In this document: one piece after another, positions 22,671 to 28,659 of the stretch | How positions within the stretch are numbered: position 1 is the stretch's first letter | Layout: every line of letters starts with the position of its first letter | Virus record (IMG/VR): IMGVR_UViG_3300031718_000021 | Coordinates: 1 to 41,091 of that record | DNA: 41,091 nt | Direction: 5' to 3' (one strand) | Source of the DNA: a virus | The notes under the pieces: model-generated | Seen by the model: only the letters and a program-made list of their open reading frames with translations | What the model was told of the DNA's origin: nothing | Database searches by the model: none | Program-made: the position numbers and the translations under genes

Positions 22671-23126
22671 TTAGACGGCGGCGCGGACGGGCAAAATCTG
22701 GTGCGAGAATAAGCTTCTCGAGGAGACGCGGATCATGTGCGTGCGGAGCTGGGCTTTCCGGTTGTAGTAGAGGCCGAAGCGACGCATTCCACGATCACCC
22801 GCCCTCGGCATCTCGTAGTGGAGTTTCTCGCCGAGGTTCTTCAACCGGGCGAAGGGAAGTAAGTTGCCCACGCCGATGGGGCCGTCAAAGTATACGAAGG
22901 TCCGCATTTGCTCGATCATCACGGCCATCGCATCCCGCGCAGCCTTCGCCTGTTGAATGGCGTCCCGAGCTTTCGCGCGCACCATTTGAACCAGCCGCTT
23001 GCCGATCGGGCGCGCATCTCCGGCTGCAACCAGGCGCTCAGCGATGGCACGGCCGCAGAAAGTTTGCGGCGCAACAGAATTCGGGGCCTCATGGGCCTCA
23101 AGCACACCAACACGTCCTTTAGCCAT
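22671..23126 (-). CDS. Hypothetical basic protein
   Basis: The open frame supports 151 residues from the ATG at 23126 (MAKGRVGVLEAHEAPNSVAP). It is basic with a helical middle (MVRAKARDAIQQAKAARDAM) and several aromatic strands (FGLYYNRKAQLRTHMIRVSS). No domain is recognised. A start further upstream at 23177 is possible but lacks an SD. It lies in the left early operon. Confidence 0.5.
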   Translation of the reverse strand: MAKGRVGVLEAHEAPNSVAPQTFCGRAIAERLVAAGDARPIGKRLVQMVRAKARDAIQQAKAARDAMAVMIEQMRTFVYFDGPIGVGNLLPFARLKNLGEKLHYEMPRAGDRGMRRFGLYYNRKAQLRTHMIRVSSRSLFSHQILPVRAAV

Positions 23127-23449
23127 TTTTGGGAACACTCGTCCGAGGGGGTAGAGAAAATGCCGTTTTGGGCGCACGGCGCGGCGCTTACAAGTAGGGA
23201 TCAGGCGATCCGAGAGCTACTGTGGAGCAAAGCCCTGGCGAAAGAAAGTTACGGACGTGCTGGACCGGAAGGATTTTCACAGATTTCGCCCCGCGCCTGG
23301 TGCGCCAGGACAGAGATAGGTGCGCCAGAAAATGATTCACAGGGAATGCACAAGGCTGTGGAAAAGACGTCGCTGGAGGAGGTTGAGGCGCGACGCAGGG
23401 TGAGCTGAATGAAGAAACAGAAGGCGCTTAGCTGCCGCTTTCCTGACTA
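23127..23449. other. Intergenic control region with iterated motif and DnaA-box-like sites
   Basis: No confident gene lies in this 323-bp stretch; a rightward frame of 82 residues at 23160-23408 is possible but unsupported. The decamer GGTGCGCCAG occurs at 23299-23308 and 23319-23328, a period of exactly 20 bp (two helical turns). GTGCGCCAGG is seen again at 35388-35397 near another promoter. Three sequences resemble DnaA boxes: 23273-23281, 23333-23341 and 23357-23365 (inverse), with two, one and one mismatches to TTATNCACA. The region may be a regulatory or origin element. Confidence 0.4.
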
Positions 23450-23662
23450 CTATGCCGCTTGCGTTGCCCAGCTCGCGTTCACTCCGCAGGCGTGGACGAA
23501 TTCATCGGTTTTGAAGCCGGGATTCTGGGCCGCGATGCCGTTGCCTATGCCCTCGACGATCTGAAAGAGATAGGCCTTTTCCGCTCGCGTGACTTCGCGT
23601 TTTGCCAGGCCGGACAGGGTATTGGTGAGGGTTGAGACGGGAACGTTCAGCTTGGTGTCCAT
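23450..23662 (-). CDS. Small hypothetical protein at head of left early operon
   Basis: This 70-residue protein begins MDTKLNVPVSTLTNTLSGLA and looks all-helical. The start at 23662 has the best SD in the region, AGGAGGT 8 nt upstream. The acidic/basic mix and short length fit a small regulator, but no DNA-binding motif is certain. It is followed by a 323-bp gap before the next leftward gene. Confidence 0.6.
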   Translation of the reverse strand: MDTKLNVPVSTLTNTLSGLAKREVTRAEKAYLFQIVEGIGNGIAAQNPGFKTDEFVHACGVNASWATQAA

Positions 23663-23704
23663 CGATGAGGACCTCCTGGGAACTGTGATGCTGGGAACGA
23701 GACA

Positions 23705-23733
23705 GGTATACGCCCGGGGGAAGGGAAGCGCAA
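23705..23733 (-). promoter_or_regulatory. Possible promoter of left early operon
   Basis: On the minus strand TTGCGC (23733-23728) and TATACC (23710-23705) are 17 bp apart. They would give a start near 23698, about 36 nt before the gene at 23662. Match to sigma70 consensus is moderate. Confidence 0.4.
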
Positions 23734-23755
23734 GAGAAGAGCCTGGTTCTCGCCT

Positions 23756-23920
23756 TTAACGCGCCGGGACTGGAGGGGCAGCCTCGACCGGCAGAGGAGC
23801 AGAGAGCAGGAATCCTTTGCCCGATTCGTTCGATGCGAAATCGATGATCCAATCGTCGTTTGCGCCGGAGCGGCGCGCGATCGAGATCATCACCTGCAGC
23901 TGCCAGAGGGGGATTTTCAC
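23756..23920 (-). CDS. Small hypothetical protein (54 residues)
   Basis: The frame starts with GTG at 23920 and reads KIPLWQLQVMISIARRSGAN, then a DWIIDFASNESGKGF stretch and a Pro/Ala-rich tail. No SD is visible. Amphipathic composition and codon pattern favour a real gene, but evidence is weak because it is short and no family is known. Confidence 0.35.
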   Translation of the reverse strand: MKIPLWQLQVMISIARRSGANDDWIIDFASNESGKGFLLSAPLPVEAAPPVPAR

Positions 23921-24026
23921 GACAGCACAACTTTAACACCATTCGTCGCCGCAAAGTCTGTGTTGAATTGCTCACGGGGGAGGGAAGCGCCGTGACAGGG
24001 CGGGATTCGTGTGTCAATATTGCCTT

Positions 24027-24272
24027 ATGGTGTGCGGAGAGATTTTCTGTTGCGGGTGTGAGGCGCTGCTCATGGTCGCTCCCTTAGCGCCATCGACCTT
24101 CATTCTCCGCTGCGATTCGTGTGGAACTGAGAACGTGTTTCAAGATTCCATTCAACCTGTTGGAAAGCTGCTGCGTCATCCGTCAGAAAGAAAGCGTCTT
24201 TCGGACACCATGGACAATGGGCGCGAAGATGCTCCCCGGACAACTCCTGCCGCGACTTCTTTGTTGGCGTAA
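24027..24272 (+). CDS. Cys-rich protein on the rightward strand, overlapping a leftward gene
   Basis: This 81-residue frame starts MVCGEIFCCGCEALLMVAPL and has a second ribbon arm ILRCDSCGTENVFQDS. A GTG at 24009 would add MCQYCL. CAATAT lies 6 nt before the ATG, a weak -10 at the leaderless spacing seen elsewhere. The last 173 bp overlap the leftward gene 24100-24345, which also encodes a ribbon. Both cannot be equally certain; the first 35 codons are clear of the overlap and look coding. Confidence 0.45.
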   Translation: MVCGEIFCCGCEALLMVAPLAPSTFILRCDSCGTENVFQDSIQPVGKLLRHPSERKRLSDTMDNGREDAPRTTPAATSLLA

Positions 24273-24345
24273 GCGTGCAGACCACTATGGGGTAGTTGCA
24301 CTGTCCGCAAGCGAAAATAAAGACGTTCGCAAAGCCTCGTTTCAC
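24100..24345 (-). CDS. Zinc-ribbon small protein
   Basis: This 81-residue protein begins KRGFANVFIFACGQCNYPIV after a GTG start and has CGQC and HCPWC pairs, a probable zinc ribbon. The GTG at 24345 lies directly after the stop of the Lys-rich peptide at 24346-24444; the AAGAAGGA in that peptide's last codons can serve as SD. The C-terminal half overlaps the rightward frame at 24027-24272. Confidence 0.6.
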   Translation of the reverse strand: MKRGFANVFIFACGQCNYPIVVCTLTPTKKSRQELSGEHLRAHCPWCPKDAFFLTDDAAAFQQVEWNLETRSQFHTNRSGE

Positions 24346-24444
24346 TCAGTCCTTCTTCTTCGGCGTCTCTTTGGCCCAGCGGGCTTGGGCGGCCTTCCGG
24401 ACACGGGGCGCTATACTCAGGCTGTCATGGACGAAGAGCCCCAA
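24346..24444 (-). CDS. Lys-rich micropeptide, copy 1 (32 residues)
   Basis: The frame ends RKAAQARWAKETPKKKD and can start at a TTG at 24444; no ATG lies in frame. It is a relative of the 22-residue peptide at 24743-24811. Its final codons AAG AAG GAC form an SD for the gene starting at 24345, so it may serve as a translational coupler as well as, or instead of, making a product. Confidence 0.35.
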   Translation of the reverse strand: MGLFVHDSLSIAPRVRKAAQARWAKETPKKKD

Positions 24445-24791
24445 ATTAAATCAGTTTCTGAGATTTTGGAATCCACTCTGCGAGAAGCTGAGCGAACTTT
24501 AGAGCGCGTTCGCCTTCCGTGGGGAGAGCCCCAAGACTCTTTAGAGCTTCGTCATATTTCTGGGACATCGGGTCCTTCAGCGCGATTCGTGCTGACGTTA
24601 AGGCGAACGCTATCTCTGGACGATCCGGCAGACCGAGAGTTTCTAGAGCGGCTCTGTGCGCCGAAAGTTCCCAATCCAACCGTTTGAGAATCTGAAACAT
24701 TTGCGCGATCTGCTCGGCAGTGAATTCAAATTTCACGAGGCATCAGTCCTTCTTTTTCTCTTTGGCCCATCGGGCTTGGGCGGCCTTCCGG
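24366..24791. repeat. 35-bp direct repeat inside the Lys-rich peptide genes
   Basis: Bases 24366-24400 and 24757-24791 agree at 34 of 35 positions. They encode the shared RKAAQARWAKE core on the minus strand and lie on both sides of the gene 24446-24736. Recombination between them would remove that gene. Confidence 0.75.
24446..24736 (-). CDS. Helical hypothetical protein between the peptide repeats
   Basis: This 96-residue protein begins with GTG (KFEFTAEQIAQMFQILKRLD) and is almost all helix; the C-terminus is EWIPKSQKLI. AAGAAGGAC in the preceding 22-residue peptide gene lies about 9 nt before the GTG and can be the SD. A rightward frame at 24427-24687 lies on the same DNA with a TATACT 9 nt before its ATG, but looks less like a protein. 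Confidence 0.55.
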   Translation of the reverse strand: MKFEFTAEQIAQMFQILKRLDWELSAHRAALETLGLPDRPEIAFALTSARIALKDPMSQKYDEALKSLGALPTEGERALKFAQLLAEWIPKSQKLI

Positions 24792-24811
24792 TGTTCTGGT
24801 GACCGGGGCAT
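24743..24811 (-). CDS. Lys-rich micropeptide, copy 2 (22 residues)
   Basis: The ORF at 24811 reads MPRSPEHRKAAQARW followed by AKEKKKD. It is an Arg/Lys-rich helix-like peptide similar to the C-terminus of the 25297-25509 protein (RRAAKARWSKSKKK). The ATG has AAGAAGGGC directly before it. The last codons carry the SD of the next gene. Such KAxQARW tails occur in small basic proteins that probably bind nucleic acid; that role is inferred. Confidence 0.5.
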   Translation of the reverse strand: MPRSPEHRKAAQARWAKEKKKD

Positions 24812-24849
24812 TCAGCCCTTCTTGTCCTTCTTCTCAACTGCGGAGCTGG

Positions 24850-25230
24850 TCACTTCGTCGCGGAGGGGCAGGGAAAGGCCTCGTTGATGGCGAAGATCAC
24901 TAATTCCAGTGAAGGCTTGTGCGCTTTCTCGGGGTGATCGGAAATGTACTTCACTACGATTCTCTTCAGTTGCAGCGGGGTGGCGTCGTCGCTGATGCAG
25001 TACGCTTGGCCTGGTTTTCCGAAGAAGAATCCGTCCCATACGCCCATTATGTAGGCAACACACGCAGCTCCCTGAACGCTGCGATCCGGGGTCTCAGCGC
25101 ACGTACGCATGAAATCATTCCCTCTGTCCCAGAGTGCGCCGAGGGCTTGCGGTTGTTCAGGTGCTTTCTTGGGCGCGTCCTGCGCCCAGCTCGCTCCACT
25201 CAGCAGGATGAGGATTAAGACTCGTTTCAT
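24850..25230 (-). CDS. Rap1a/Tai-like exported protein
   Basis: This 126-residue protein has a Sec signal (MKRVLILILLSGASWAQ). The mature part has the Rap1a/Tai signature: AACVAYIMGVWDGFFFG, CISDDATPLQLKRIVVKYIS and DHPEKAHKPSLELVIFAINE, with Cys in CVAYI, YCIS and PCPS that may form disulfides. Rap1a-type proteins are periplasmic immunity proteins against type VI amidase effectors; phage homologues are known but their role is unclear. GGAGG lies 10 nt before the start. A guard against lysin-like enzymes or superinfection is inference. Confidence 0.7.
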   Translation of the reverse strand: MKRVLILILLSGASWAQDAPKKAPEQPQALGALWDRGNDFMRTCAETPDRSVQGAACVAYIMGVWDGFFFGKPGQAYCISDDATPLQLKRIVVKYISDHPEKAHKPSLELVIFAINEAFPCPSATK

Positions 25231-25296
25231 GGCCGTGATTCCTCCGATGACACCCTAACCCTACGCAGGGGCCGCGCATAGGGCACGAACGGAGTA

Positions 25297-25509
25297 TTAC
25301 TTTTGAGTGGAAGGTGCCTTCTTTTTCGACTTAGACCAACGGGCTTTGGCGGCGCGGCGGGCGGATTCGGAGCGTTCCTTCTTCGTGAGCTGGCTGTTCG
25401 TCGCCTTGGCCCCAAGTTTCCCCAGTTTCGAGAGGTATTCGCGGACTGGATCGTCGGCCACAAAGGCATAGTACCACTGTGCGCGGCGGACGCCAATAGA
25501 GTTTGACAT
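25297..25509 (-). CDS. Small basic DNA-binding-like protein
   Basis: This 70-residue protein from the ATG at 25509 (MSNSIGVRRAQWYYAFVADD) has LGKLGAKATNSQLTKKERSE and the tail ARRAAKARWSKSKKK, a Lys/Ala-rich nucleoid-protein-like tail shared with the micropeptides at 24346 and 24743. An upstream start at 25530 is possible. Its start codon overlaps the -35 of the rightward early promoter, so the two directions could interfere. Confidence 0.55.
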   Translation of the reverse strand: MSNSIGVRRAQWYYAFVADDPVREYLSKLGKLGAKATNSQLTKKERSESARRAAKARWSKSKKKAPSTQK

Positions 25510-25531
25510 GCGCGGCGGACGCGGATACAAT
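25503..25531 (+). promoter_or_regulatory. Sigma70-like promoter of the rightward early operon
   Basis: TTGACA (25503-25508) is perfect and TACAAT (25526-25531) matches 5 of 6, with a 17-bp spacer. The start would be near 25538, about 75 nt before the first gene at 25613. It is the strongest promoter in the window and lies between divergent operons. Confidence 0.75.
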
Positions 25532-25544
25532 TGTTAGTGTAGTC

Positions 25545-25579
25545 GGGCTGAGTCGGTGCGATCAACACCCACTCAGCCC
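25545..25579. repeat. Inverted repeat in the early leader
   Basis: GGGCTGAGT (25545-25553) and ACTCAGCCC (25571-25579) are perfectly complementary with a 17-nt loop, just after the predicted transcription start. No T-run follows, so an operator or RNA leader structure is more likely than a terminator. Confidence 0.6.
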
Positions 25580-25612
25580 TAAACAAAATCAGCCTTGGTA
25601 CGGAGGCCAATC

Positions 25613-25891
25613 TTGTCTCAGAGCACTCTAGCAGTTCTCGCCCACCCCGCTTTTCCACAGGCGTTCGATCGCTTCCAGCTACAGGTCGAGCGCGTCATCA
25701 CAGAAACCCAGCTGGGCCAGTGCTCCCACGAATCTGTCATCGCGCACGGCGACACCAGGGAAGATTCCGAATACTTTCCTTGCGGCGATCCGGCGGACGT
25801 CCACGATCTCCTGAGCTATCGGCCGTTTTGCATGAAACACTTTCGCGCCGAGCAGCTCCGCGTCGCGCTCGAGGCGGTGAACCGTGGCTAA
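25613..25891 (+). CDS. First gene of rightward operon, small Cys-containing protein
   Basis: This 92-residue protein starts at TTG (SQSTLAVLAHPAFPQAFDRF) with GGAGG 6 nt before it. It contains CSHES, FPCGDP and FCMKHF, a scattered Cys/His set, possibly a metal site. A helix LRVALEAVNRG ends the protein. It overlaps the next gene by 8 bp. Function unknown; position suggests an early regulator or host-takeover factor. Confidence 0.55.
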   Translation: MSQSTLAVLAHPAFPQAFDRFQLQVERVITETQLGQCSHESVIAHGDTREDSEYFPCGDPADVHDLLSYRPFCMKHFRAEQLRVALEAVNRG

Positions 25892-26072
25892 GCTCACTCT
25901 CGAACAATTAACTGAGAGCTTTCTTGATCAGGTTGCCGTGTGTTTCGACAAGGGGCTCGCCGTTTGGCACGGCACTCCCTTTCTCGATCCCCGCGATGGG
26001 CAACCGATCCCCGCCGGAGAGTTGCTCGAGCGCATCCGGCTCGGCAAAGACGCGAAGGAGCCACGCCGATGA
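25884..26072 (+). CDS. Small hypothetical early protein
   Basis: This 62-residue protein starts with GTG (AKLTLEQLTESFLDQVAVCF) and has a charged C-terminus. It overlaps both neighbours (8 bp and ATGA), a mark of a translationally coupled operon. No motif recognised. Confidence 0.5.
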   Translation: MAKLTLEQLTESFLDQVAVCFDKGLAVWHGTPFLDPRDGQPIPAGELLERIRLGKDAKEPRR

Positions 26073-26275
26073 CCGACTCCGCCCTCGCCGAATTCCAGAG
26101 ACTTTGTGAGAAGCGCGATCTCGCCGCCTACCAGGCCATGGGAGCGATCAACGTCGCCATGGAAGTCCTGCGATCGGCGCGCGACGCCTTCGACCTGGCC
26201 GACCAGCAAGTCAACCAATTCAGAAATTCCAAAAAGGAGAATCAATCCGATGGCAACCACAGCTCAGCCGCTTAG
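26069..26275 (+). CDS. Small helical early protein
   Basis: This 68-residue protein begins MTDSALAEFQRLCEKRDLAA and is helix-rich, with the C-terminus NSKKENQSDGNHSSAA. Coupled by ATGA to the gene before it. It overlaps the start of the ERF-family gene by 26 bp. The SD of the next gene (AGGAGA) lies inside its 3' end. No known family. Confidence 0.5.
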   Translation: MTDSALAEFQRLCEKRDLAAYQAMGAINVAMEVLRSARDAFDLADQQVNQFRNSKKENQSDGNHSSAA

Positions 26276-27050
26276 TTCATGGTCATGGGGAAGTATCTTT
26301 CGCCGCCCTTCGAAGGCGCTGGTTCCGGCACCGACGCCCGCAGTTTTGGCTGCCGCTGCCTCGACTCCGGCCGAGCTGCTCCGGATCGCGGTTTCGCAGA
26401 ATGCCGATCTCGCGAAACTTTCTCAGCTCATGGACCTGCAGGAGCGCTGGGAGCGCAACGAAGCCAAGAAATCCTACGTGGTCGCGATGAACGCCTTCAA
26501 AGCGAATCCTCCCGTGATCACCAAGAACGAGATCGCGGAGTTCATCGGCAAGAACGGGGAGATCGTCGAGTGGGAGTACTCCACGCTCGATCACATCCAC
26601 GACGCCGTGCTCTCGGAGCTCAGCCGCCACGGGATCTCGCATCGCTGGGTCGTCGAGCAGCCCACAACCGAAACCGTCCGTGTGACTTGCATCCTGACTC
26701 ACAAGCTCGGCCACAGCGAGCAGACCACGCTCACGGGGCCGGTCGATCACTCCGGTTCGAAGAACGCGATCCAGGCCATCGGCTCCTCCGCGAAATATCT
26801 GGAGCGCTATACCCTGATGGCCGCCACCGGCCTCGCTGACAAGAGTCCTGACACCGATGGGCTCGCCTCGTCGCCGAATCCCGGAAGCGACGACCTGGTC
26901 AAAGATTTCCTGCGCGAGATCCAGAAGGCCGCGAACCAGGAGCAGGTCCGCGATGCTTTCATCGCCGCCTACAAGAGCACCAACGACAAGAAGACGCGGG
27001 AAGCTTATATCGCCGCCAAGGATGCGCGCCTGAAAGGAATCCGACAATGA
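26250..27050 (+). CDS. ERF-family single-strand annealing protein
   Basis: This 266-residue protein starts MATTAQPLSSWSWG, with AGGAGA 9 nt before the ATG. Residues 75-190 match the ERF fold: WERNEAKKSYVVAMNAFKAN, PPVITKNEIAEFIGKNGEI, the conserved YSTLDHIHDAVLSELSRHGI, and SAKYLERYTLMAATGLA. The C-terminus is linker plus helix (DDLVKDFLREIQKAANQEQV). It anneals complementary single strands in recombination-dependent replication. It pairs with the YqaJ-like nuclease downstream (ATGA overlap), as is usual for phage annealase/exonuclease modules. Confidence 0.85.
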   Translation: MATTAQPLSSWSWGSIFRRPSKALVPAPTPAVLAAAASTPAELLRIAVSQNADLAKLSQLMDLQERWERNEAKKSYVVAMNAFKANPPVITKNEIAEFIGKNGEIVEWEYSTLDHIHDAVLSELSRHGISHRWVVEQPTTETVRVTCILTHKLGHSEQTTLTGPVDHSGSKNAIQAIGSSAKYLERYTLMAATGLADKSPDTDGLASSPNPGSDDLVKDFLREIQKAANQEQVRDAFIAAYKSTNDKKTREAYIAAKDARLKGIRQ

Positions 27051-27742
27051 CGACATCGCCCTTGCTGATCGATTGCGCACATGGCAGCCCGGAGTGGAAG
27101 GAAGCCCGCCGCGGCCTGGTCACCGCTTCGCGCTCGGCCGACGTCCTCGCCACTCTGAAAAAGGGAGGGGAAGGCGCTCCCCGCCGGAACTACCGCATGG
27201 AGCTGGCGATCGAGATCCTCACCGGCGAATCCTTCCCGCACTTTGTCTCGCAGGAAATGCAGTGGGGCATCGACCAGGAACCGTTTGCCCGGGCCGCCTA
27301 CGAGATCAAACGCAACACGCTGGTCGAAACTTGCGGCTTCTTCGTCCACCCCACTATCGAGCGCTTTGGAGCTTCGCCCGATGGCCTGGTGGGAAGCGTT
27401 GGCCTGGCACAATTCAAATGCCCCACAACCTCGACGCATCTCGCCTGGATGCTGGGCGGCGTCTTGCCGCTTGATCACGCTCCCCAAATGCTGGCCGAGC
27501 TGGCCTGCACCGGACGCGAGTGGAACGATTTCGTGAGCTTCGATCCGCGTCTGCCGGAACATCTGCAGCTCTTCATTCGCCGCATGGAGCGCCGGGATCA
27601 CGACCACCTGATCGGCCAACTCGAACAAGAAGTCATGCGCTTCAACGGGGAACTGGACGCCATGCTGGCCGCACTCCCGCAGTCTGAACAGGGTATCGTG
27701 CTAGCGATGGATCACACCGACCCGGACGAGCTCGTCTTTTGA
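27047..27742 (+). CDS. YqaJ/lambda-exonuclease-like protein with substituted catalytic Glu
   Basis: This 231-residue protein has the PD-(D/E)xK exonuclease layout: WGIDQEPFARAAYE (Glu78), GASPDGLVG (Asp112), LAQFKCPT (Gln122, Lys124) and a Tyr-free TSTHLAWMLGG stretch. The box normally reads E-x-K (for example LELKCP in lambda exonuclease); here it is Q-x-K, one base change (CAA for GAA). The fold is intact, so activity may be lost, altered or reliant on another residue. It lies directly after the annealase, to which it would supply 3' tails. Confidence 0.8.
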   Translation: MTTSPLLIDCAHGSPEWKEARRGLVTASRSADVLATLKKGGEGAPRRNYRMELAIEILTGESFPHFVSQEMQWGIDQEPFARAAYEIKRNTLVETCGFFVHPTIERFGASPDGLVGSVGLAQFKCPTTSTHLAWMLGGVLPLDHAPQMLAELACTGREWNDFVSFDPRLPEHLQLFIRRMERRDHDHLIGQLEQEVMRFNGELDAMLAALPQSEQGIVLAMDHTDPDELVF

Positions 27743-27749
27743 GGAGACC

Positions 27750-27920
27750 ATGATGGCACTCTTTACCTGCGAACACTGCAACACGGTCATGCGCGAAGAG
27801 AATTACGAACAGCACCAAAGCGCGCAGCATCCACACTGGGCCACGACTATGAACGCCCAGCTGGAGCGCATCGCGCGCGCTCTGGAAGGGTTGGAACGCC
27901 GGGAGAAAAACCGTGGCTAA
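27750..27920 (+). CDS. C2H2-type zinc finger small protein
   Basis: This 56-residue protein has CEHCNTVMREENYEQHQSAQ followed by His, a C-x2-C-x11-H-x4-H zinc finger, and a helical tail (NAQLERIARALEGLERREKN). GAGGAGA lies just before the double ATG. It ends in an 8-bp overlap with the next gene. The classic finger spacing is uncommon in bacteria and their phages. It may bind DNA or RNA. Confidence 0.65.
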   Translation: MMALFTCEHCNTVMREENYEQHQSAQHPHWATTMNAQLERIARALEGLERREKNRG

Positions 27921-28119
27921 CCACACCTGCTTCTGCGGTGAGGACCTGAACGATTCCGGCGAATGCTGGCAAGGCAAGATCATGGGCGGCCACCAGGGCA
28001 ACTGCGTCATCTGCGGAAAGAATGCGGACCTGGACGGGCTGCGGTGCTGCTCGGTGGAGTGCGACCAGGCGGCGGATAAGGAATTTGAAAGGAGAAGTCA
28101 TGCCGAAAATCACAATTGA
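27913..28119 (+). CDS. Cys-rich small protein
   Basis: This 68-residue protein starts with GTG (ANHTCFCGEDLNDSGECWQG) and has CFC, a GNCVICGK pair and RCCSVEC, making two likely zinc sites. It overlaps the next gene by 20 bp. Function unknown. Confidence 0.6.
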   Translation: MANHTCFCGEDLNDSGECWQGKIMGGHQGNCVICGKNADLDGLRCCSVECDQAADKEFERRSHAENHN

Positions 28120-28351
28120 AGTCAGCGACACCGTTTACAAACTGCTGCAGGTTCTTGAAGAGCAAGGAACTGTTGAAGGTGTAGTCCTCACCCTCATCGA
28201 TCACGCGCAGCAAGGCGTCTATCGTCCGGGGGCGTGGGAGCGGGAATGGGTCATACAAGCGTTCGGTCCCGATTTCACAAAGCACTTAGAGCCCGGCGAT
28301 CCCTACGGTCGGCCAGACAGCCCGATGTTTCAGCGACCGAGGAAATCGTGA
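28100..28351 (+). CDS. Small protein with possible ribbon-helix-helix N-terminus
   Basis: This 83-residue protein starts MPKITIEVSDTVYKLLQVLE, with GGAG 5 nt before the ATG. A strand (ITIEVS) followed by two helices (YKLLQVLEEQG; VEGVVLTLIDHAQQG) resembles ribbon-helix-helix DNA-binding domains, but the C-terminal half is unlike any known regulator. It is coupled to the next gene by GTGA. Confidence 0.45.
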   Translation: MPKITIEVSDTVYKLLQVLEEQGTVEGVVLTLIDHAQQGVYRPGAWEREWVIQAFGPDFTKHLEPGDPYGRPDSPMFQRPRKS

Positions 28352-28659
28352 AACGCTACCTCACCCTAACGGAGGCGCAGCGCTGCGAGTTCGCGAGAGA
28401 GACTGTTTGTAAGTGTCGCTGTGGTGGCGCGAAACACGGCGCTGCGCGCATCTCGAACGGGGACTACTCGGTGCTGCCTGCGGACGATCCCCACTACCGC
28501 CCGGTGATGACTAAAGCCGAAACCCTGAGTTTCCTGCGGCGCGCCGTCACTCACGTCACATTCAGCGCGGGAGATTTCTTTAGTCGCGATCTCGACACAT
28601 CCTGGCGCGATGCCCTCGCAACTCTCGGCCAAGCGATCAAGGACGTAAAACAGCCATGA
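28348..28659 (+). CDS. Small Cys-cluster protein
   Basis: This 103-residue protein starts with GTG (KRYLTLTEAQRCEFARETVC) and has the C-x-C-x-C-G-G-x2-H-G motif in CKCRCGGAKHG, which recurs in phage proteins of unknown function. The C-terminus is helical (FFSRDLDTSWRDALATLGQA). GGAA lies 3 nt upstream. It is coupled to the HNH gene by ATGA. Confidence 0.55.
   Translation: MKRYLTLTEAQRCEFARETVCKCRCGGAKHGAARISNGDYSVLPADDPHYRPVMTKAETLSFLRRAVTHVTFSAGDFFSRDLDTSWRDALATLGQAIKDVKQP

Noticed and set aside
23409-23564. Rightward 51-codon frame starting MKKQKALSC
   Set aside because: Mostly antisense to the well-supported gene 23450-23662 and without SD or promoter hexamer.
24427-24687. Rightward frame with TATACT 9 nt before its ATG
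   Set aside because: It lies wholly opposite the better-looking leftward gene 24446-24736, the spacing differs from the leaderless set, and no Cys pair or fold pattern is seen.
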